Shown here piece after piece: positions 35,804 through 43,972 of a DNA stretch of 64,000 nt (positions within the stretch are counted from its first letter, which is position 1; every line of letters starts with the position of its first letter). The notes beneath the pieces are model-generated. The model saw only the letters and a program-made list of their open reading frames with translations. It did not search any database and had not been told where the DNA came from. The position numbers and the translations under genes are program-made. Origin of the DNA: Neolewinella agarilytica (GTDB lineage Bacteria > Bacteroidota > Bacteroidia > Chitinophagales > Saprospiraceae). The DNA lies in contig NZ_FOFB01000010.1 of NCBI RefSeq assembly GCF_900110645.1, positions 124,001 to 188,000 of the forward strand, given 5' to 3'.

Positions 35804-36397
35804 ATGGCTTTCTGGGACAACATCGCCGACCTCTTCCGCCAGGCGGAAGAGAGTACGCCAGCAAAGCCGGCCATCCATGAGCTCATCGTTCGTTCTCCGG
35901 AGGAGATCGCTGATTTTGAGCGCTGGAAGCGGACCCACAACAGCCGCCGCCTGTTGGACTGGCTCAATCAGCAATTCACCTTTCACCTCGAAGGGCTGCC
36001 CATCGATAAGGGGCTGGGCTTTCTGGACACCGACAGTTCCAGGGGCTTCGTCATTTATCTCCAGGAACTCAATTACAGCAAGGCTGACATTGTGCACTTC
36101 TTTGATTTTCTCAAAGAGCGCATCCAGAGCCTCAACTACCGGTCTGACATTTCTGACCGGCGGCTTTTCTCCCGTAAAGACTGGGTCGAAACGCAGGAGC
36201 GGCATTACCTGAAGCCACGCATTAAGCTCGACGAAAACCCCATTCAACAGCAGTTTGGGAACATCACCATCCAACTGGAGATACGCGACGACCTCGTCCA
36301 TAACCTTCGCCTGCGGGCAACGGTCTATAACGATTCGATGTATGAGGAAGCCGCCAGCTTTCGGGCGCTGATGGTAGCGCTGGAAGGCAATGATTGA
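35804..36397 (+). CDS. Conserved hypothetical protein
   Basis: A 197-residue cytosolic protein: an N-terminal amphipathic helix (MAFWDNIADLFRQAEE), a helix-rich core with LLDWLNQQFTFHLEGLPIDK, and a beta-rich C-terminus (NITIQLEIRDDLVHNLRL). The open frame extends upstream to 35681, but ATG 35804 is preferred as the extension overlaps the neighbouring gene's last codons and looks non-coding. No function can be assigned; conservation of the type in Bacteroidota is my recollection, not a search result. Confidence 0.65.
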   Translation: MAFWDNIADLFRQAEESTPAKPAIHELIVRSPEEIADFERWKRTHNSRRLLDWLNQQFTFHLEGLPIDKGLGFLDTDSSRGFVIYLQELNYSKADIVHFFDFLKERIQSLNYRSDISDRRLFSRKDWVETQERHYLKPRIKLDENPIQQQFGNITIQLEIRDDLVHNLRLRATVYNDSMYEEAASFRALMVALEGND

Positions 36398-36469
36398 GTC
36401 CGGTTACCTTTAGCCTTCGGAGATGCCTTTTCGCCTTCGGCCTTCCCCCTTGCTGCTCCTAACTTGCCC

Positions 36470-36489
36470 TGCACCTGCGGTTCCCGCCC
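36470..36489 (-). repeat. Dispersed 20-bp motif copy (divergent right half)
   Basis: TGCACCTGCGGTTCCCGCCC lies about 60 bp before the DUF4174 start. It falls inside an upstream in-frame extension of that gene, one reason to reject the longer start. Confidence 0.55.
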
Positions 36490-36545
36490 AAACAGGCCCT
36501 ATGCCTCTGCGCAAACACAATCGTGGCTATCTGCGTATTAACGAT

Positions 36546-37013
36546 ATGAAACCGCTACTATTAAGCCTGGCCTTGCTGCTCACCACCCCCGCCATGATGG
36601 ACGCCCAATTCCTGAACACCTATCAATGGAAATCGCGCCTCGTCCTGCTATTTACTCCCAGTCCGGACGATCCACTCTTTCTTCAACAGATGAGTCTGCT
36701 TGCGGAGCAATCCGAGGCCTTCGAAGAACGGGATGTACTCTTCATTTCCATCACCCCCAATGGTGAATACGAAAATACCGGGCGTTTTCTGGAGGAGTCT
36801 CTAGCCCGCCAATACCACCAACACTTCAGCCCCGATGAAAAGCAGTTTGAATTGATCGTGGTGGGTCTGGACAGCACAGAAAAATTCCGTGCCCGGAACA
36901 CGCTCACGCCTCCTTCTGTACTGCTGGAATTAATTGACGGGATGCCCATGCGGCGGCAGGAGCTACGGCAAGGCTACGGTAATAAGAGTCAGGTTAACCG
37001 GGGCGGCTTATAG
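36546..37013 (+). CDS. DUF4174-like secreted protein
   Basis: A signal peptide (about 1-22, ending AMMDAQ) precedes a thioredoxin-like domain of the DUF4174 type: WKSRLVLLFTPSPDDPLF, QSEAFEERDVLFISIT, and a C-terminal LIDGMPMRRQELR. DUF4174 proteins lack the CxxC active site, as here, and their role is unknown. The open frame extends to 36423, but ATG 36546 starts a clean signal sequence. It converges with an NlpC/P60 lipoprotein gene 6 bp away. Confidence 0.7.
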   Translation: MKPLLLSLALLLTTPAMMDAQFLNTYQWKSRLVLLFTPSPDDPLFLQQMSLLAEQSEAFEERDVLFISITPNGEYENTGRFLEESLARQYHQHFSPDEKQFELIVVGLDSTEKFRARNTLTPPSVLLELIDGMPMRRQELRQGYGNKSQVNRGGL

Positions 37014-37019
37014 AACAAG

Positions 37020-37541
37020 CTAATTCAGCACATCCCGCACCTGATAGATCAGCGGACGCCAGTAACTGGAAGAGAGCACATTTTCCCGGATTACTCCCCG
37101 GCTGCTCGTAGCGTGAATGACCCAAAGTTCCGTCGGGGTAGCCTGCACGACTACGGAGACGTGAAAAACCGGCTTCCCGTCCTTACGCTTATAAAATACC
37201 AGATCCCCGGGCCGGGCCCGTTCGGAGTTGATCCGTTTCCCCTGCGTAGCCTGATCTCTGGCCACCCGCTCAATATTCATCCCTGCATTCTGGTAGAGAT
37301 AACGGACGAAGCCCGAACAGTCAAAGCCCTGATCAGGGCGATTACCCCCATACTTGTAGCGGATGCCCATTAAGTCTTGTGCGTGAGAGACGATATCCGT
37401 CCGGATGAAAGAAGTTGGGCTTGGCCGATCTCCTGCGCGTGTTTGGCCTCCCGTTCGGGTAGTATCCACCGGCTTAAACAAACCACAGGAAGAGAGTAGC
37501 AATAAGCAACAGCAGGAAAGAAGGGCAGGAGTGAATTTCAT
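37020..37541 (-). CDS. NlpC/P60 cell-wall peptidase lipoprotein
   Basis: A lipoprotein signal (CCCLLLLSSC) leads to an NlpC/P60 domain (about 50-165). The catalytic Cys sits in FDCSGFVRY (about 75), the catalytic His in FHVSVV (about 127) and a third polar position in VIHATSS (about 143). Such enzymes cut gamma-D-Glu-diamino acid bonds in peptidoglycan stem peptides in the periplasm. The 173-residue length is typical of single-domain Spr-type members. Confidence 0.92.
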   Translation of the reverse strand: MKFTPALLSCCCLLLLSSCGLFKPVDTTRTGGQTRAGDRPSPTSFIRTDIVSHAQDLMGIRYKYGGNRPDQGFDCSGFVRYLYQNAGMNIERVARDQATQGKRINSERARPGDLVFYKRKDGKPVFHVSVVVQATPTELWVIHATSSRGVIRENVLSSSYWRPLIYQVRDVLN

Positions 37542-37571
37542 GACTAAGGAGTAAGGATCAGTTAGCAGGCA

Positions 37572-37609
37572 TAAAAACGGCGGGAAACGATACTTCGTTT
37601 TCCCGCCGT
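37572..37609 (-). terminator. Intrinsic terminator downstream of recQ
   Basis: Read on the minus strand, ACGGCGGGAAAACGA pairs with TCGTTTCCCGCCGT with one bulged A and is followed by TTTTTA. It lies about 50 bp after the recQ stop and before the NlpC/P60 gene, so it most likely ends recQ transcription. Confidence 0.85.
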
Positions 37610-37657
37610 CCTGTAATCACTTTTCGGTAACGTCTTTGTTATCAAATGATGAAGGGA

Positions 37658-39874
37658 TCAGTTGGCCATCTCAGACAAAAACTTGATCCGGATGAGTTTA
37701 ATTTCTTCAATGGTTACGTCATCCTCTTTCAGGGTCTGAAAGGCGATATCGGGGTCATCCGTTTCCGCACTCATGAAGTACTCATAGGTTTCTTCCAGGC
37801 TGTACTCATCTACTTCCTCTTCAACGTAGTAGTCGATGTTGAGCTTGGTACCGGAGTGCACGATAGATACCATTTCCTCCATCAACTCGTCCATGGAGAG
37901 TTGATTACCGGAAGCAATATCTTCCAGCGGAATCTTGCGGTCTACCGCCTGAATGATGTTGACTTTCTTCTTGGACTTATTAGCGACCTGCTTGACGACA
38001 AAGTCAGACGGGCGGTCAATATCGTTTTCTTCGACGTACTTCTCGATGAGCATCAGGAAGGGCGTTGCATAGCGCCGGGCTTTACCGATGCTAACGCCAT
38101 TGATGTTCTTCATTTCTTCCAAGGAAATCGGATAGCGGGTTGCCATCTCCATCAGTGAAGGATCCTGGAAGATAACGAAGGGCGGAATGTCCAGCCGCTT
38201 AGACTCCTTTTTACGGAGGTCTTTGAGCGCCAGCAGCAGTGCTTTATCGAGCGTTACTGCCCGGGCATCATCCGCAGCCGTACGCATATCCGCGGCCAGC
38301 TCATCTTCAAAGTTGTGATCAATCGGGATTTCGAAGCTTACGGGCTTTTTGAGGAAGCTTTCCCCCTCTTCGGTCATTTTGATGAGGCCGTAGGATTCGA
38401 TGTCTTTTCGTACCAGATTGTTCAGCAATGCCTGCCGGAAGATGGAACTCCAGAGCACTTCTTCTTCGCCTTTACCCACGCCAAAGCCGGCGCGTTCCGT
38501 AAAGCCGTAGTCTTTCATCTGCTTCGTTTCTTTTCCGAGCACGAATTCGATGAGGGTTTTCAGGGGGTAATTTTCGTCAAGGGTTTTAACGGCCTTTAGT
38601 GCATGGACCATCTTGTCTTTCACTTCAACCCGCTCCTTGGGGTAGCGACAGTTGTCGCACATCTTATTACAGTCCTCTTCTTTATACTCCTCTCCGAAGT
38701 AGTGGAGAAGGAAACGGCGGCGGCAGGCCGTTGTTTCGGAGTAAGCCATAACCTCCTGCATGAGCTGTGCGCCCATTTCCCGTTCCATGAGGGGTTTATC
38801 CCGTAAGAATTTTTCCAGCCGGAGAATGTCCTTATAAGCGTAGAAAGCGATGCAACGGCCCGCGAGGCCATCCCGCCCGGCACGGCCGGTTTCCTGGTAG
38901 TAATTCTCAATTGACTTGGGGATGTCATAGTGAATCACAAAACGCACATCCGGCTTATCAATACCCATACCGAAGGCGATGGTGGCGCAGATGACATCGA
39001 CGTCTTCCATCAGGAATTGGTCTTGTGTCCGGGAGCGGGTCTTAGGGTCAAGACCTGCGTGATAAGGGGCCGCTCTGACGTCATTAACGCGCAGGGCCTC
39101 GGCGATTTCCTCGGCCGCTTTCCGGCTTTGCACGTAAACGATCCCTGATTCCCCGGGGACTTCTTTCACGCACTTAATGATCTGCTTGATGGTATAGTCT
39201 TTCTTGCCTTTGGGCCGGACCTCATAGTAGAGGTTATCCCGGTTAAAGGAAGAAACGAACACCTTGTGGTCGTCCCCCATCCGGAGGTTCTTCACGATAT
39301 CGGACTGCACTTTAGGGGTGGCCGTTGCCGTCAGGGCAATGATCGGAATTTTATGCTCGATCATATCGAGCATTTCCCGAATCCGGCGATATTCCGGGCG
39401 GAAATCATGCCCCCACTCAGAAATACAGTGTGCCTCATCAATGGCTACAAAGGAGATCTTTGATTGCTTGAAGAACTCGATGTTCTCTTCTTTTGTCAAC
39501 GTTTCGGGAGCGACAAACAGCAGCTTGGTCTGGCCCGAAGTAATATCTTCTTTAACCTGCCGCATCTGTGTTTTGGACAGCGAGGAGTTCAGGTAATGCG
39601 CCACTGCATCGTTCTCACCGTAAGACCGGATAGAGTCTACCTGGTTTTTCATCAGGGCGATCAGAGGGGAGATAACGAGGGCACAACCTTCCATCATCAA
39701 ACCGGGCAGCTGATAGCAGAGGCTTTTACCACCACCCGTAGGCATAATGACAAAAGTATCTTTACCTTCAAAGAGTGATTCAATAATAACCTTTTGATTG
39801 CCTTTGAACTTGTCAAAGCCGAAGTAATCAAATAAAGCCTGTTCAAGGTGGCTAACGGCTGGTTTCGCAGTCAT
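37658..39874 (-). CDS. recQ: RecQ DNA helicase
   Basis: RecQ is a 3'-5' DNA helicase in recombination and replication-fork repair. The 738-residue protein has the helicase core with P-loop IMPTGGGKSLCYQLP (about 43-57) and DEAHCISEWGHDFRPEY (motif II and the RecQ aromatic loop), motif VI QETGRAGRDG, RQC zinc cysteines (CRRRFL...CNKMCDNC, about 380-405), and an HRDC domain (about 530-610). A C-terminal extension of about 120 residues beyond HRDC makes it longer than E. coli RecQ, as usual in Bacteroidota. A terminator follows it. Confidence 0.95.
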   Translation of the reverse strand: MTAKPAVSHLEQALFDYFGFDKFKGNQKVIIESLFEGKDTFVIMPTGGGKSLCYQLPGLMMEGCALVISPLIALMKNQVDSIRSYGENDAVAHYLNSSLSKTQMRQVKEDITSGQTKLLFVAPETLTKEENIEFFKQSKISFVAIDEAHCISEWGHDFRPEYRRIREMLDMIEHKIPIIALTATATPKVQSDIVKNLRMGDDHKVFVSSFNRDNLYYEVRPKGKKDYTIKQIIKCVKEVPGESGIVYVQSRKAAEEIAEALRVNDVRAAPYHAGLDPKTRSRTQDQFLMEDVDVICATIAFGMGIDKPDVRFVIHYDIPKSIENYYQETGRAGRDGLAGRCIAFYAYKDILRLEKFLRDKPLMEREMGAQLMQEVMAYSETTACRRRFLLHYFGEEYKEEDCNKMCDNCRYPKERVEVKDKMVHALKAVKTLDENYPLKTLIEFVLGKETKQMKDYGFTERAGFGVGKGEEEVLWSSIFRQALLNNLVRKDIESYGLIKMTEEGESFLKKPVSFEIPIDHNFEDELAADMRTAADDARAVTLDKALLLALKDLRKKESKRLDIPPFVIFQDPSLMEMATRYPISLEEMKNINGVSIGKARRYATPFLMLIEKYVEENDIDRPSDFVVKQVANKSKKKVNIIQAVDRKIPLEDIASGNQLSMDELMEEMVSIVHSGTKLNIDYYVEEEVDEYSLEETYEYFMSAETDDPDIAFQTLKEDDVTIEEIKLIRIKFLSEMAN

Positions 39875-40181
39875 TTTTTAATTCGCTTTGCTCCGAACGT
39901 TTCAGTTACTTTTGCCGGGCATCTGCGCTTTCTACAGATGCTGTTCCCCGCAACGGAAGATTAAATAAACAAAGCCCAAAACTGGTGACAAGTCAACCAG
40001 TGAGCGTGGTAAAATACAAAATGGGTAAAACTTAGGCGATAATTCAAGTGGGCAGGAAAAGCCCGTCCGTTAAGTTAGGGTATAGAGATTTATTTCTTTG
40101 CTTTTGACCGCGAATTTTCGCTAAAGTCACGATAAACCACCAAGGCGGCTTTTCTTTGGGGGCCCAAAAATACACTTTTAC
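39875..40181. other. recQ-kdsD intergenic region with possible promoter and hairpins
   Basis: The gap carries a plus-strand TTTG at about 39890 and TACTTTTG at about 39909, a good match to the Bacteroidota -33/-7 pair with about 16 nt between. Just downstream GCATCTG pairs with CAGATGC, and later ACTGG pairs with CCAGT. This could be the kdsD promoter with a structured leader of about 260 nt or a small RNA; I see no known RNA family. Confidence 0.4.
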
Positions 40182-41156
40182 GTGAAAAATGCAAGTCTGA
40201 TCACCCGAATTGCCCGAAAGACATTAGAGATCGAAGCTGAAGCTCTTCGCCGACTCACCGAAAGTATCGGGGATCCGTTCGTGGCTTGTGTAAACCTTAT
40301 TTCTCACAGTAAAGGGCGCCTTGTGGTCACGGGCATCGGGAAAACAGCATTGGTAGCCAAAAAGATTGTAGCTACACTGAACTCTACGGGATCAGCGTCC
40401 CTTTTTTTACACGCAGCCGACGCAATTCATGGAGATATCGGGATGGTGCAGCCCGATGACATTCTGTTATGCATCAGCAAAAGTGGTGAAACGGCAGAGA
40501 TAAAAATGCTCGCTCTCCTCGCCCGGCAATCCGGCAACCCGATCATCGCCATGGTTACCCGCCCTGACTGCTCGCTGGCTAACATGGCTGACCACGTACT
40601 GCTTACCCCACTGGAGCGGGAGGCCGGCCCGAACGATCTGGCCCCCACGACCAGTACTACTTTACAGATGGCCATGGGCGATGCTCTGGCTATGTCGTTG
40701 CTCTCCCTCCGCGGTTTCAAAGCCGAAGACTTCGCGCGTTTTCACCCCGGCGGTTCGCTGGGCAAACAACTCTACCTCCGGGTATGCGACCTCTACCCCG
40801 CCAACGAAAAACCAGCCGTTGGGCCACAGGCCGGTATTCGGGAAGTGCTGCTGGAGATGACCAGCAAGCGGCTGGGGGCTACTGCCGTGGTGGAGACCGG
40901 AAGCCGGAAATTACGGGGCATCATCACCGACGGCGATCTCCGCCGTATGCTGTCTGCCCACCAGGATGTGAGTGATTTCAAAGCGCAGGACATTATGACC
41001 GCCAGCCCCATTACCGTTCATAAAGACACGCTGGCCATCCGGGCACTCGATCTGCTTCGGACGCGTAACATCAGCCAGCTGGTAGTGATCGACGAGGTAG
41101 GTGACTACGAAGGGTTTCTGCACTTGCATGATCTGGTGCGGGAGGGATTAGTTTAG
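40182..41156 (+). CDS. kdsD: Arabinose-5-phosphate isomerase (KpsF/GutQ family)
   Basis: KdsD interconverts ribulose-5-phosphate and arabinose-5-phosphate, the first step to Kdo for LPS. An N-terminal SIS domain (about 15-195) contains SKGRLVVTGIGKTALVAKKI and the SIS signature LLCISKSGETAEI; two CBS domains follow (about 205-324, ending ISQLVVIDEVGDYEGFLHLHDL). The start is GTG at 40182, since the first in-frame ATG lies well inside the SIS domain. Together with lpxK it shows an LPS-producing cell. Hairpins of tandem repeats follow the stop. Confidence 0.92.
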   Translation: MKNASLITRIARKTLEIEAEALRRLTESIGDPFVACVNLISHSKGRLVVTGIGKTALVAKKIVATLNSTGSASLFLHAADAIHGDIGMVQPDDILLCISKSGETAEIKMLALLARQSGNPIIAMVTRPDCSLANMADHVLLTPLEREAGPNDLAPTTSTTLQMAMGDALAMSLLSLRGFKAEDFARFHPGGSLGKQLYLRVCDLYPANEKPAVGPQAGIREVLLEMTSKRLGATAVVETGSRKLRGIITDGDLRRMLSAHQDVSDFKAQDIMTASPITVHKDTLAIRALDLLRTRNISQLVVIDEVGDYEGFLHLHDLVREGLV

Positions 41157-41170
41157 TATGGTAGTCGTGG

Positions 41171-41238
41171 TAGTAGTAATAGTATGGTAGTAGTGCCCTA
41201 CGATCAAACTATCACTACTACCTCTACTATCACTACTA
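41171..41238. terminator. Bidirectional hairpin of tandem GTAGTA-type repeats
   Basis: A repetitive arm of TAGTAGT words (41171-41195) is matched by an inverted arm (41213-41238) with few mismatches around a 17-nt loop. It lies between the convergent kdsD and hydrolase genes, the same position and design as the hairpin at 22.6 kb but with a different repeat word. Confidence 0.6.
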
Positions 41239-41272
41239 TTTCCCGGGCGCGGCCGCAGGATGCAAGGGTAAG

Positions 41273-42046
41273 TTAGCCAGCCAGGAAGGCATCCACCGCC
41301 GCCATCAGTTCCGTTGGGCGTTCAGCGTGGACCCAGTGGCCGGCATCAGCAACCGTGACCAGCTCTGCGGTGGGGAAGTGTGTCTTAATCAAAGGGAGAT
41401 CGTCGTCCTTGACGTAACCGGAGTTCCCTCCGCGCAGAAAGAGCGCGGGGTGAGGGAATCGCTCTCCCGGGCCGGCTACTCCACTGATGAGCTCATCATA
41501 GTTGGCGGCGATGACCGGCAGGTTCATCCGCCAGCGGTAGCCACCGGCGGGGTCACGGGCCAGGTTCTTGAGCAGGAAGAGCTGAATTCCCGGGTCATTG
41601 ACGTAGTTCGCCATCTGGGCTGCTGCTTCTTTACGGTCAGCCACCGTGGAGGGGTCTAGCGCTTCCAGGGCGGCGAAGATGGTCGCGTGGCCCGGGGCGT
41701 AGGCCCGGGGGGCGATGTCCACCACGATTAACTTTTCTACTAAACCGGGGAACTTCAGAGCCGTCCGCATGGCCACTTTGCCGCCCATGCTGTGCCCGAG
41801 GAGGTAACAGCGGTCGTGGCCCAGTTCTTCCAGCAGTTCGGCTACGTCAGTAGCCATCAGATCGTAGTTCATGTCGGGCTCATGGGGGCTGCGGCCGTGG
41901 TTGCGCAAATCCGCCAGGACGAGGGTGTGTTGCTCCGCCCAGCGGCGGGCGAGCGTCTGCCAGTTATCCAGCATGCCAAATAGGCCGTGAAGAATGACGA
42001 GTGGCGGGCCATCGTTGCCTTCGCCAAAGGTTTTGTAGTGAAGCAT
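41273..42046 (-). CDS. Alpha/beta hydrolase (YbfF-like esterase)
   Basis: A 257-residue alpha/beta hydrolase: oxyanion block LHGLFGMLDNW (about 19-29), LRNHGRSPH typical of the YbfF/epoxide-hydrolase group, nucleophile elbow LGHSMGG (Ser near 96) and the final catalytic His in DAGHWVHAERP (about 236). YbfF-type proteins hydrolyse acyl-CoA or short esters; the substrate here is unknown. No signal peptide, so cytosolic. Confidence 0.85.
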   Translation of the reverse strand: MLHYKTFGEGNDGPPLVILHGLFGMLDNWQTLARRWAEQHTLVLADLRNHGRSPHEPDMNYDLMATDVAELLEELGHDRCYLLGHSMGGKVAMRTALKFPGLVEKLIVVDIAPRAYAPGHATIFAALEALDPSTVADRKEAAAQMANYVNDPGIQLFLLKNLARDPAGGYRWRMNLPVIAANYDELISGVAGPGERFPHPALFLRGGNSGYVKDDDLPLIKTHFPTAELVTVADAGHWVHAERPTELMAAVDAFLAG

Positions 42047-42201
42047 GGGAAGGGAAGGTTTGGGCTGCAGGTTTTGTTTAAGCCGGCTGACCGGTTCGCA
42101 GGAAACGAGGGTAGAGATAGTGATTCAGACGAAATTCATTAGCTCCAGCCAGCGAACAGCCTCCGTTACCGCTGAGCGCCGGCCGACGGAGGACTTCCCC
42201 C

Positions 42202-42222
42202 TGCACCTGCGGTCCCCCGCCC
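42202..42222 (-). repeat. Dispersed motif copy (C-rich right half)
   Basis: The left half TGCACCTGCGG is intact, while the right half has drifted to a C-run ending CCGCCC. It lies about 60 bp upstream of the Tat isomerase-like gene and about 155 bp upstream of the hydrolase start. Confidence 0.55.
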
Positions 42223-42280
42223 AAAAGCACTTTAATTGTGCTGAATTCCGTATCTACGTACTAATTAAACGAAACACATC

Positions 42281-43261
42281 ATGCAAAGAAGAACATTCCT
42301 TTCCCGCTCTACGAAAGCCAGCCTTGGGCTCGGCCTCCTCGGCACCGTCGGTTACCTCGGCTGTGGCAGCTCTCCGGAAGCGATGGCCGAAGAAACAACC
42401 GATGCAGACATGGCCCCCTCTGCGGAAACACCCCTCTGGTTTGACATCAGCCTTGCCCAATGGAGCCTCAACAAAGCCCTCTTCGCCGGAGAAATGGATA
42501 ATCTGGACTTTGCCCAAAAGGCCCGGGAAGACTTCGGCATCGGTGGCATCGAATACGTCAATCAGTTCTTCAAGGACAAGGCCACGGACATGGACTACCT
42601 GAAGCAGATGAAGCAGCGGGCGATGGATCACGACGTACAATCAGTTCTCATCATGATTGATCGGGAGGGTAACCTCGGAGACTCCGACCCCAAAAAGCGG
42701 ATGGAAGCCGTCATGAATCACCACAAGTGGGTTGACGCCGCCAAATTCCTCGGCTGCCATAGCATCCGTGTCAACGCTGCCGGTGAAGGCAGCCGCGAAG
42801 AAGTCGCCAAGGCCGCCACCGAAGGCCTCGCTAAACTTAGCGAATACGCCCAGACTGCCGGCCTCAACGTCATCGTGGAAAACCACGGCGGCTGGAGCTC
42901 GGACGGCAGCTGGCTCTCCGGTGTCATCGCCGCTACGGGTATGGATAATTGCGGCACCCTGCCTGACTTCGGCAACTTCTGCATCGAACGCAGTCCTGAC
43001 GGCTGTAAAACCGAGTACGACCGCTACCAGGGCGTGAAGGAGCTCATGCCCTACGCCAAAGCCGTTTCCGCCAAATCTCACGACTTCGGCCCCGATGGCC
43101 GGGAGACACACTCTGATTACACCAAAATTCTGAAAACCGTCAAAGCTGCCGGGTACACCGGCTGGATCGGCATCGAGTACGAAGGCAGCAGCCTGAGTGC
43201 TGATGAAGGCATCCGTAAGACGAAGGCACTGCTGGAAATGGCGGGGCGGGAGGTGATGTAG
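42281..43261 (+). CDS. Sugar phosphate isomerase/epimerase-like TIM-barrel lipoprotein with Tat signal
   Basis: The N-terminus combines a twin-arginine motif (MQRRTFLSRSTK) with a lipobox-like YLGC, suggesting Tat export and lipidation. The remainder is an AP-endonuclease-2/xylose-isomerase-type TIM barrel (about 50-320): FGIGGIEYVNQFF, DHDVQSVLIMIDREG, GLNVIVENHGGWSSDG and GYTGWIGIEYEG, with Glu, His and Asp positions consistent with a metal site. Such proteins are common in Saprospiria and Planctomycetes sugar-catabolism loci; the substrate is unknown. Confidence 0.85.
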   Translation: MQRRTFLSRSTKASLGLGLLGTVGYLGCGSSPEAMAEETTDADMAPSAETPLWFDISLAQWSLNKALFAGEMDNLDFAQKAREDFGIGGIEYVNQFFKDKATDMDYLKQMKQRAMDHDVQSVLIMIDREGNLGDSDPKKRMEAVMNHHKWVDAAKFLGCHSIRVNAAGEGSREEVAKAATEGLAKLSEYAQTAGLNVIVENHGGWSSDGSWLSGVIAATGMDNCGTLPDFGNFCIERSPDGCKTEYDRYQGVKELMPYAKAVSAKSHDFGPDGRETHSDYTKILKTVKAAGYTGWIGIEYEGSSLSADEGIRKTKALLEMAGREVM

Positions 43262-43360
43262 GTTTTGTTGGTTAGCGTAGGTAGCTGCGCTAACCAACAT
43301 TTATTTTAGAGGCTGATGGCTACCTCTAGTGGTTTGTCAACATTGAAAATCAGGGAGTAA

Positions 43361-43972
43361 TCAATCTTGAAATGAAAGCAACCTTTCCACTAGTAAATGT
43401 ACTGTAGTTATGGGGTTGCGATCAACTAGGGGCAAACCTCCTCGCTTATGAAACATCGCTTTAGCTCGGTCAATGGCTTTCATTACATCCGCAGCCTCAT
43501 CAGCACTCAATCTTTGCGGAATGGCTTTCGCAAAATCTGCCCGCTTCCCGTCTTTTTCATAATTGATGCTCCAACGTTTTGAAAGATCTTTGTAGAGTGC
43601 TTTTCTATCCAATGAGCTGGTAATCCGTTCGTAGTGTAAGCGAAACCATAGTTCGAAAGCATCAATTGTATAAGCAACTTCGCAGCCCTTTTCTTTAGCT
43701 AATTTGATTGCTTTTTCAAACTCCTGATACTGTTCTGATCCAGGTGAAGCATCATAATCCAGATCAAATACAACCCATACTTCATCGTAAGATTTTCTTG
43801 CCATCAATGACTCAGCGCGGAGTACAATCTGTCGTGGCTGCCCTACATATGGGCGGACATCCAGGTGAAGCTTATCCGATTTAAAAGACTGAAAATAGTG
43901 CTTTTCAGTTTGCTCTCCTTCACATACAATCAATAAAGCAAAGCGGGTTCTCCGTTGTTTTCCTCTGCCCAT
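43361..43972 (-). CDS. RloB-family protein (second gene of an AbiL-like pair)
   Basis: The 203-residue protein matches the RloB family: LLIVCEGEQTEKHYFQSF at the start (TOPRIM-like first acidic residue), VWVVFDLDYDAS (the DxD-like pair, about 68-75) and DAFELWFRLHYE. RloB is thought to be a TOPRIM-related nuclease. Its ATG directly follows the stop codon of the AAA-ATPase gene (TAGATG), so the two are translationally coupled. The ATPase + RloB arrangement is that of AbiL-type abortive infection and rloA/rloB genes found in restriction loci. Activity is not shown here. Confidence 0.85.
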   Translation of the reverse strand: MGRGKQRRTRFALLIVCEGEQTEKHYFQSFKSDKLHLDVRPYVGQPRQIVLRAESLMARKSYDEVWVVFDLDYDASPGSEQYQEFEKAIKLAKEKGCEVAYTIDAFELWFRLHYERITSSLDRKALYKDLSKRWSINYEKDGKRADFAKAIPQRLSADEAADVMKAIDRAKAMFHKRGGLPLVDRNPITTVHLLVERLLSFQD

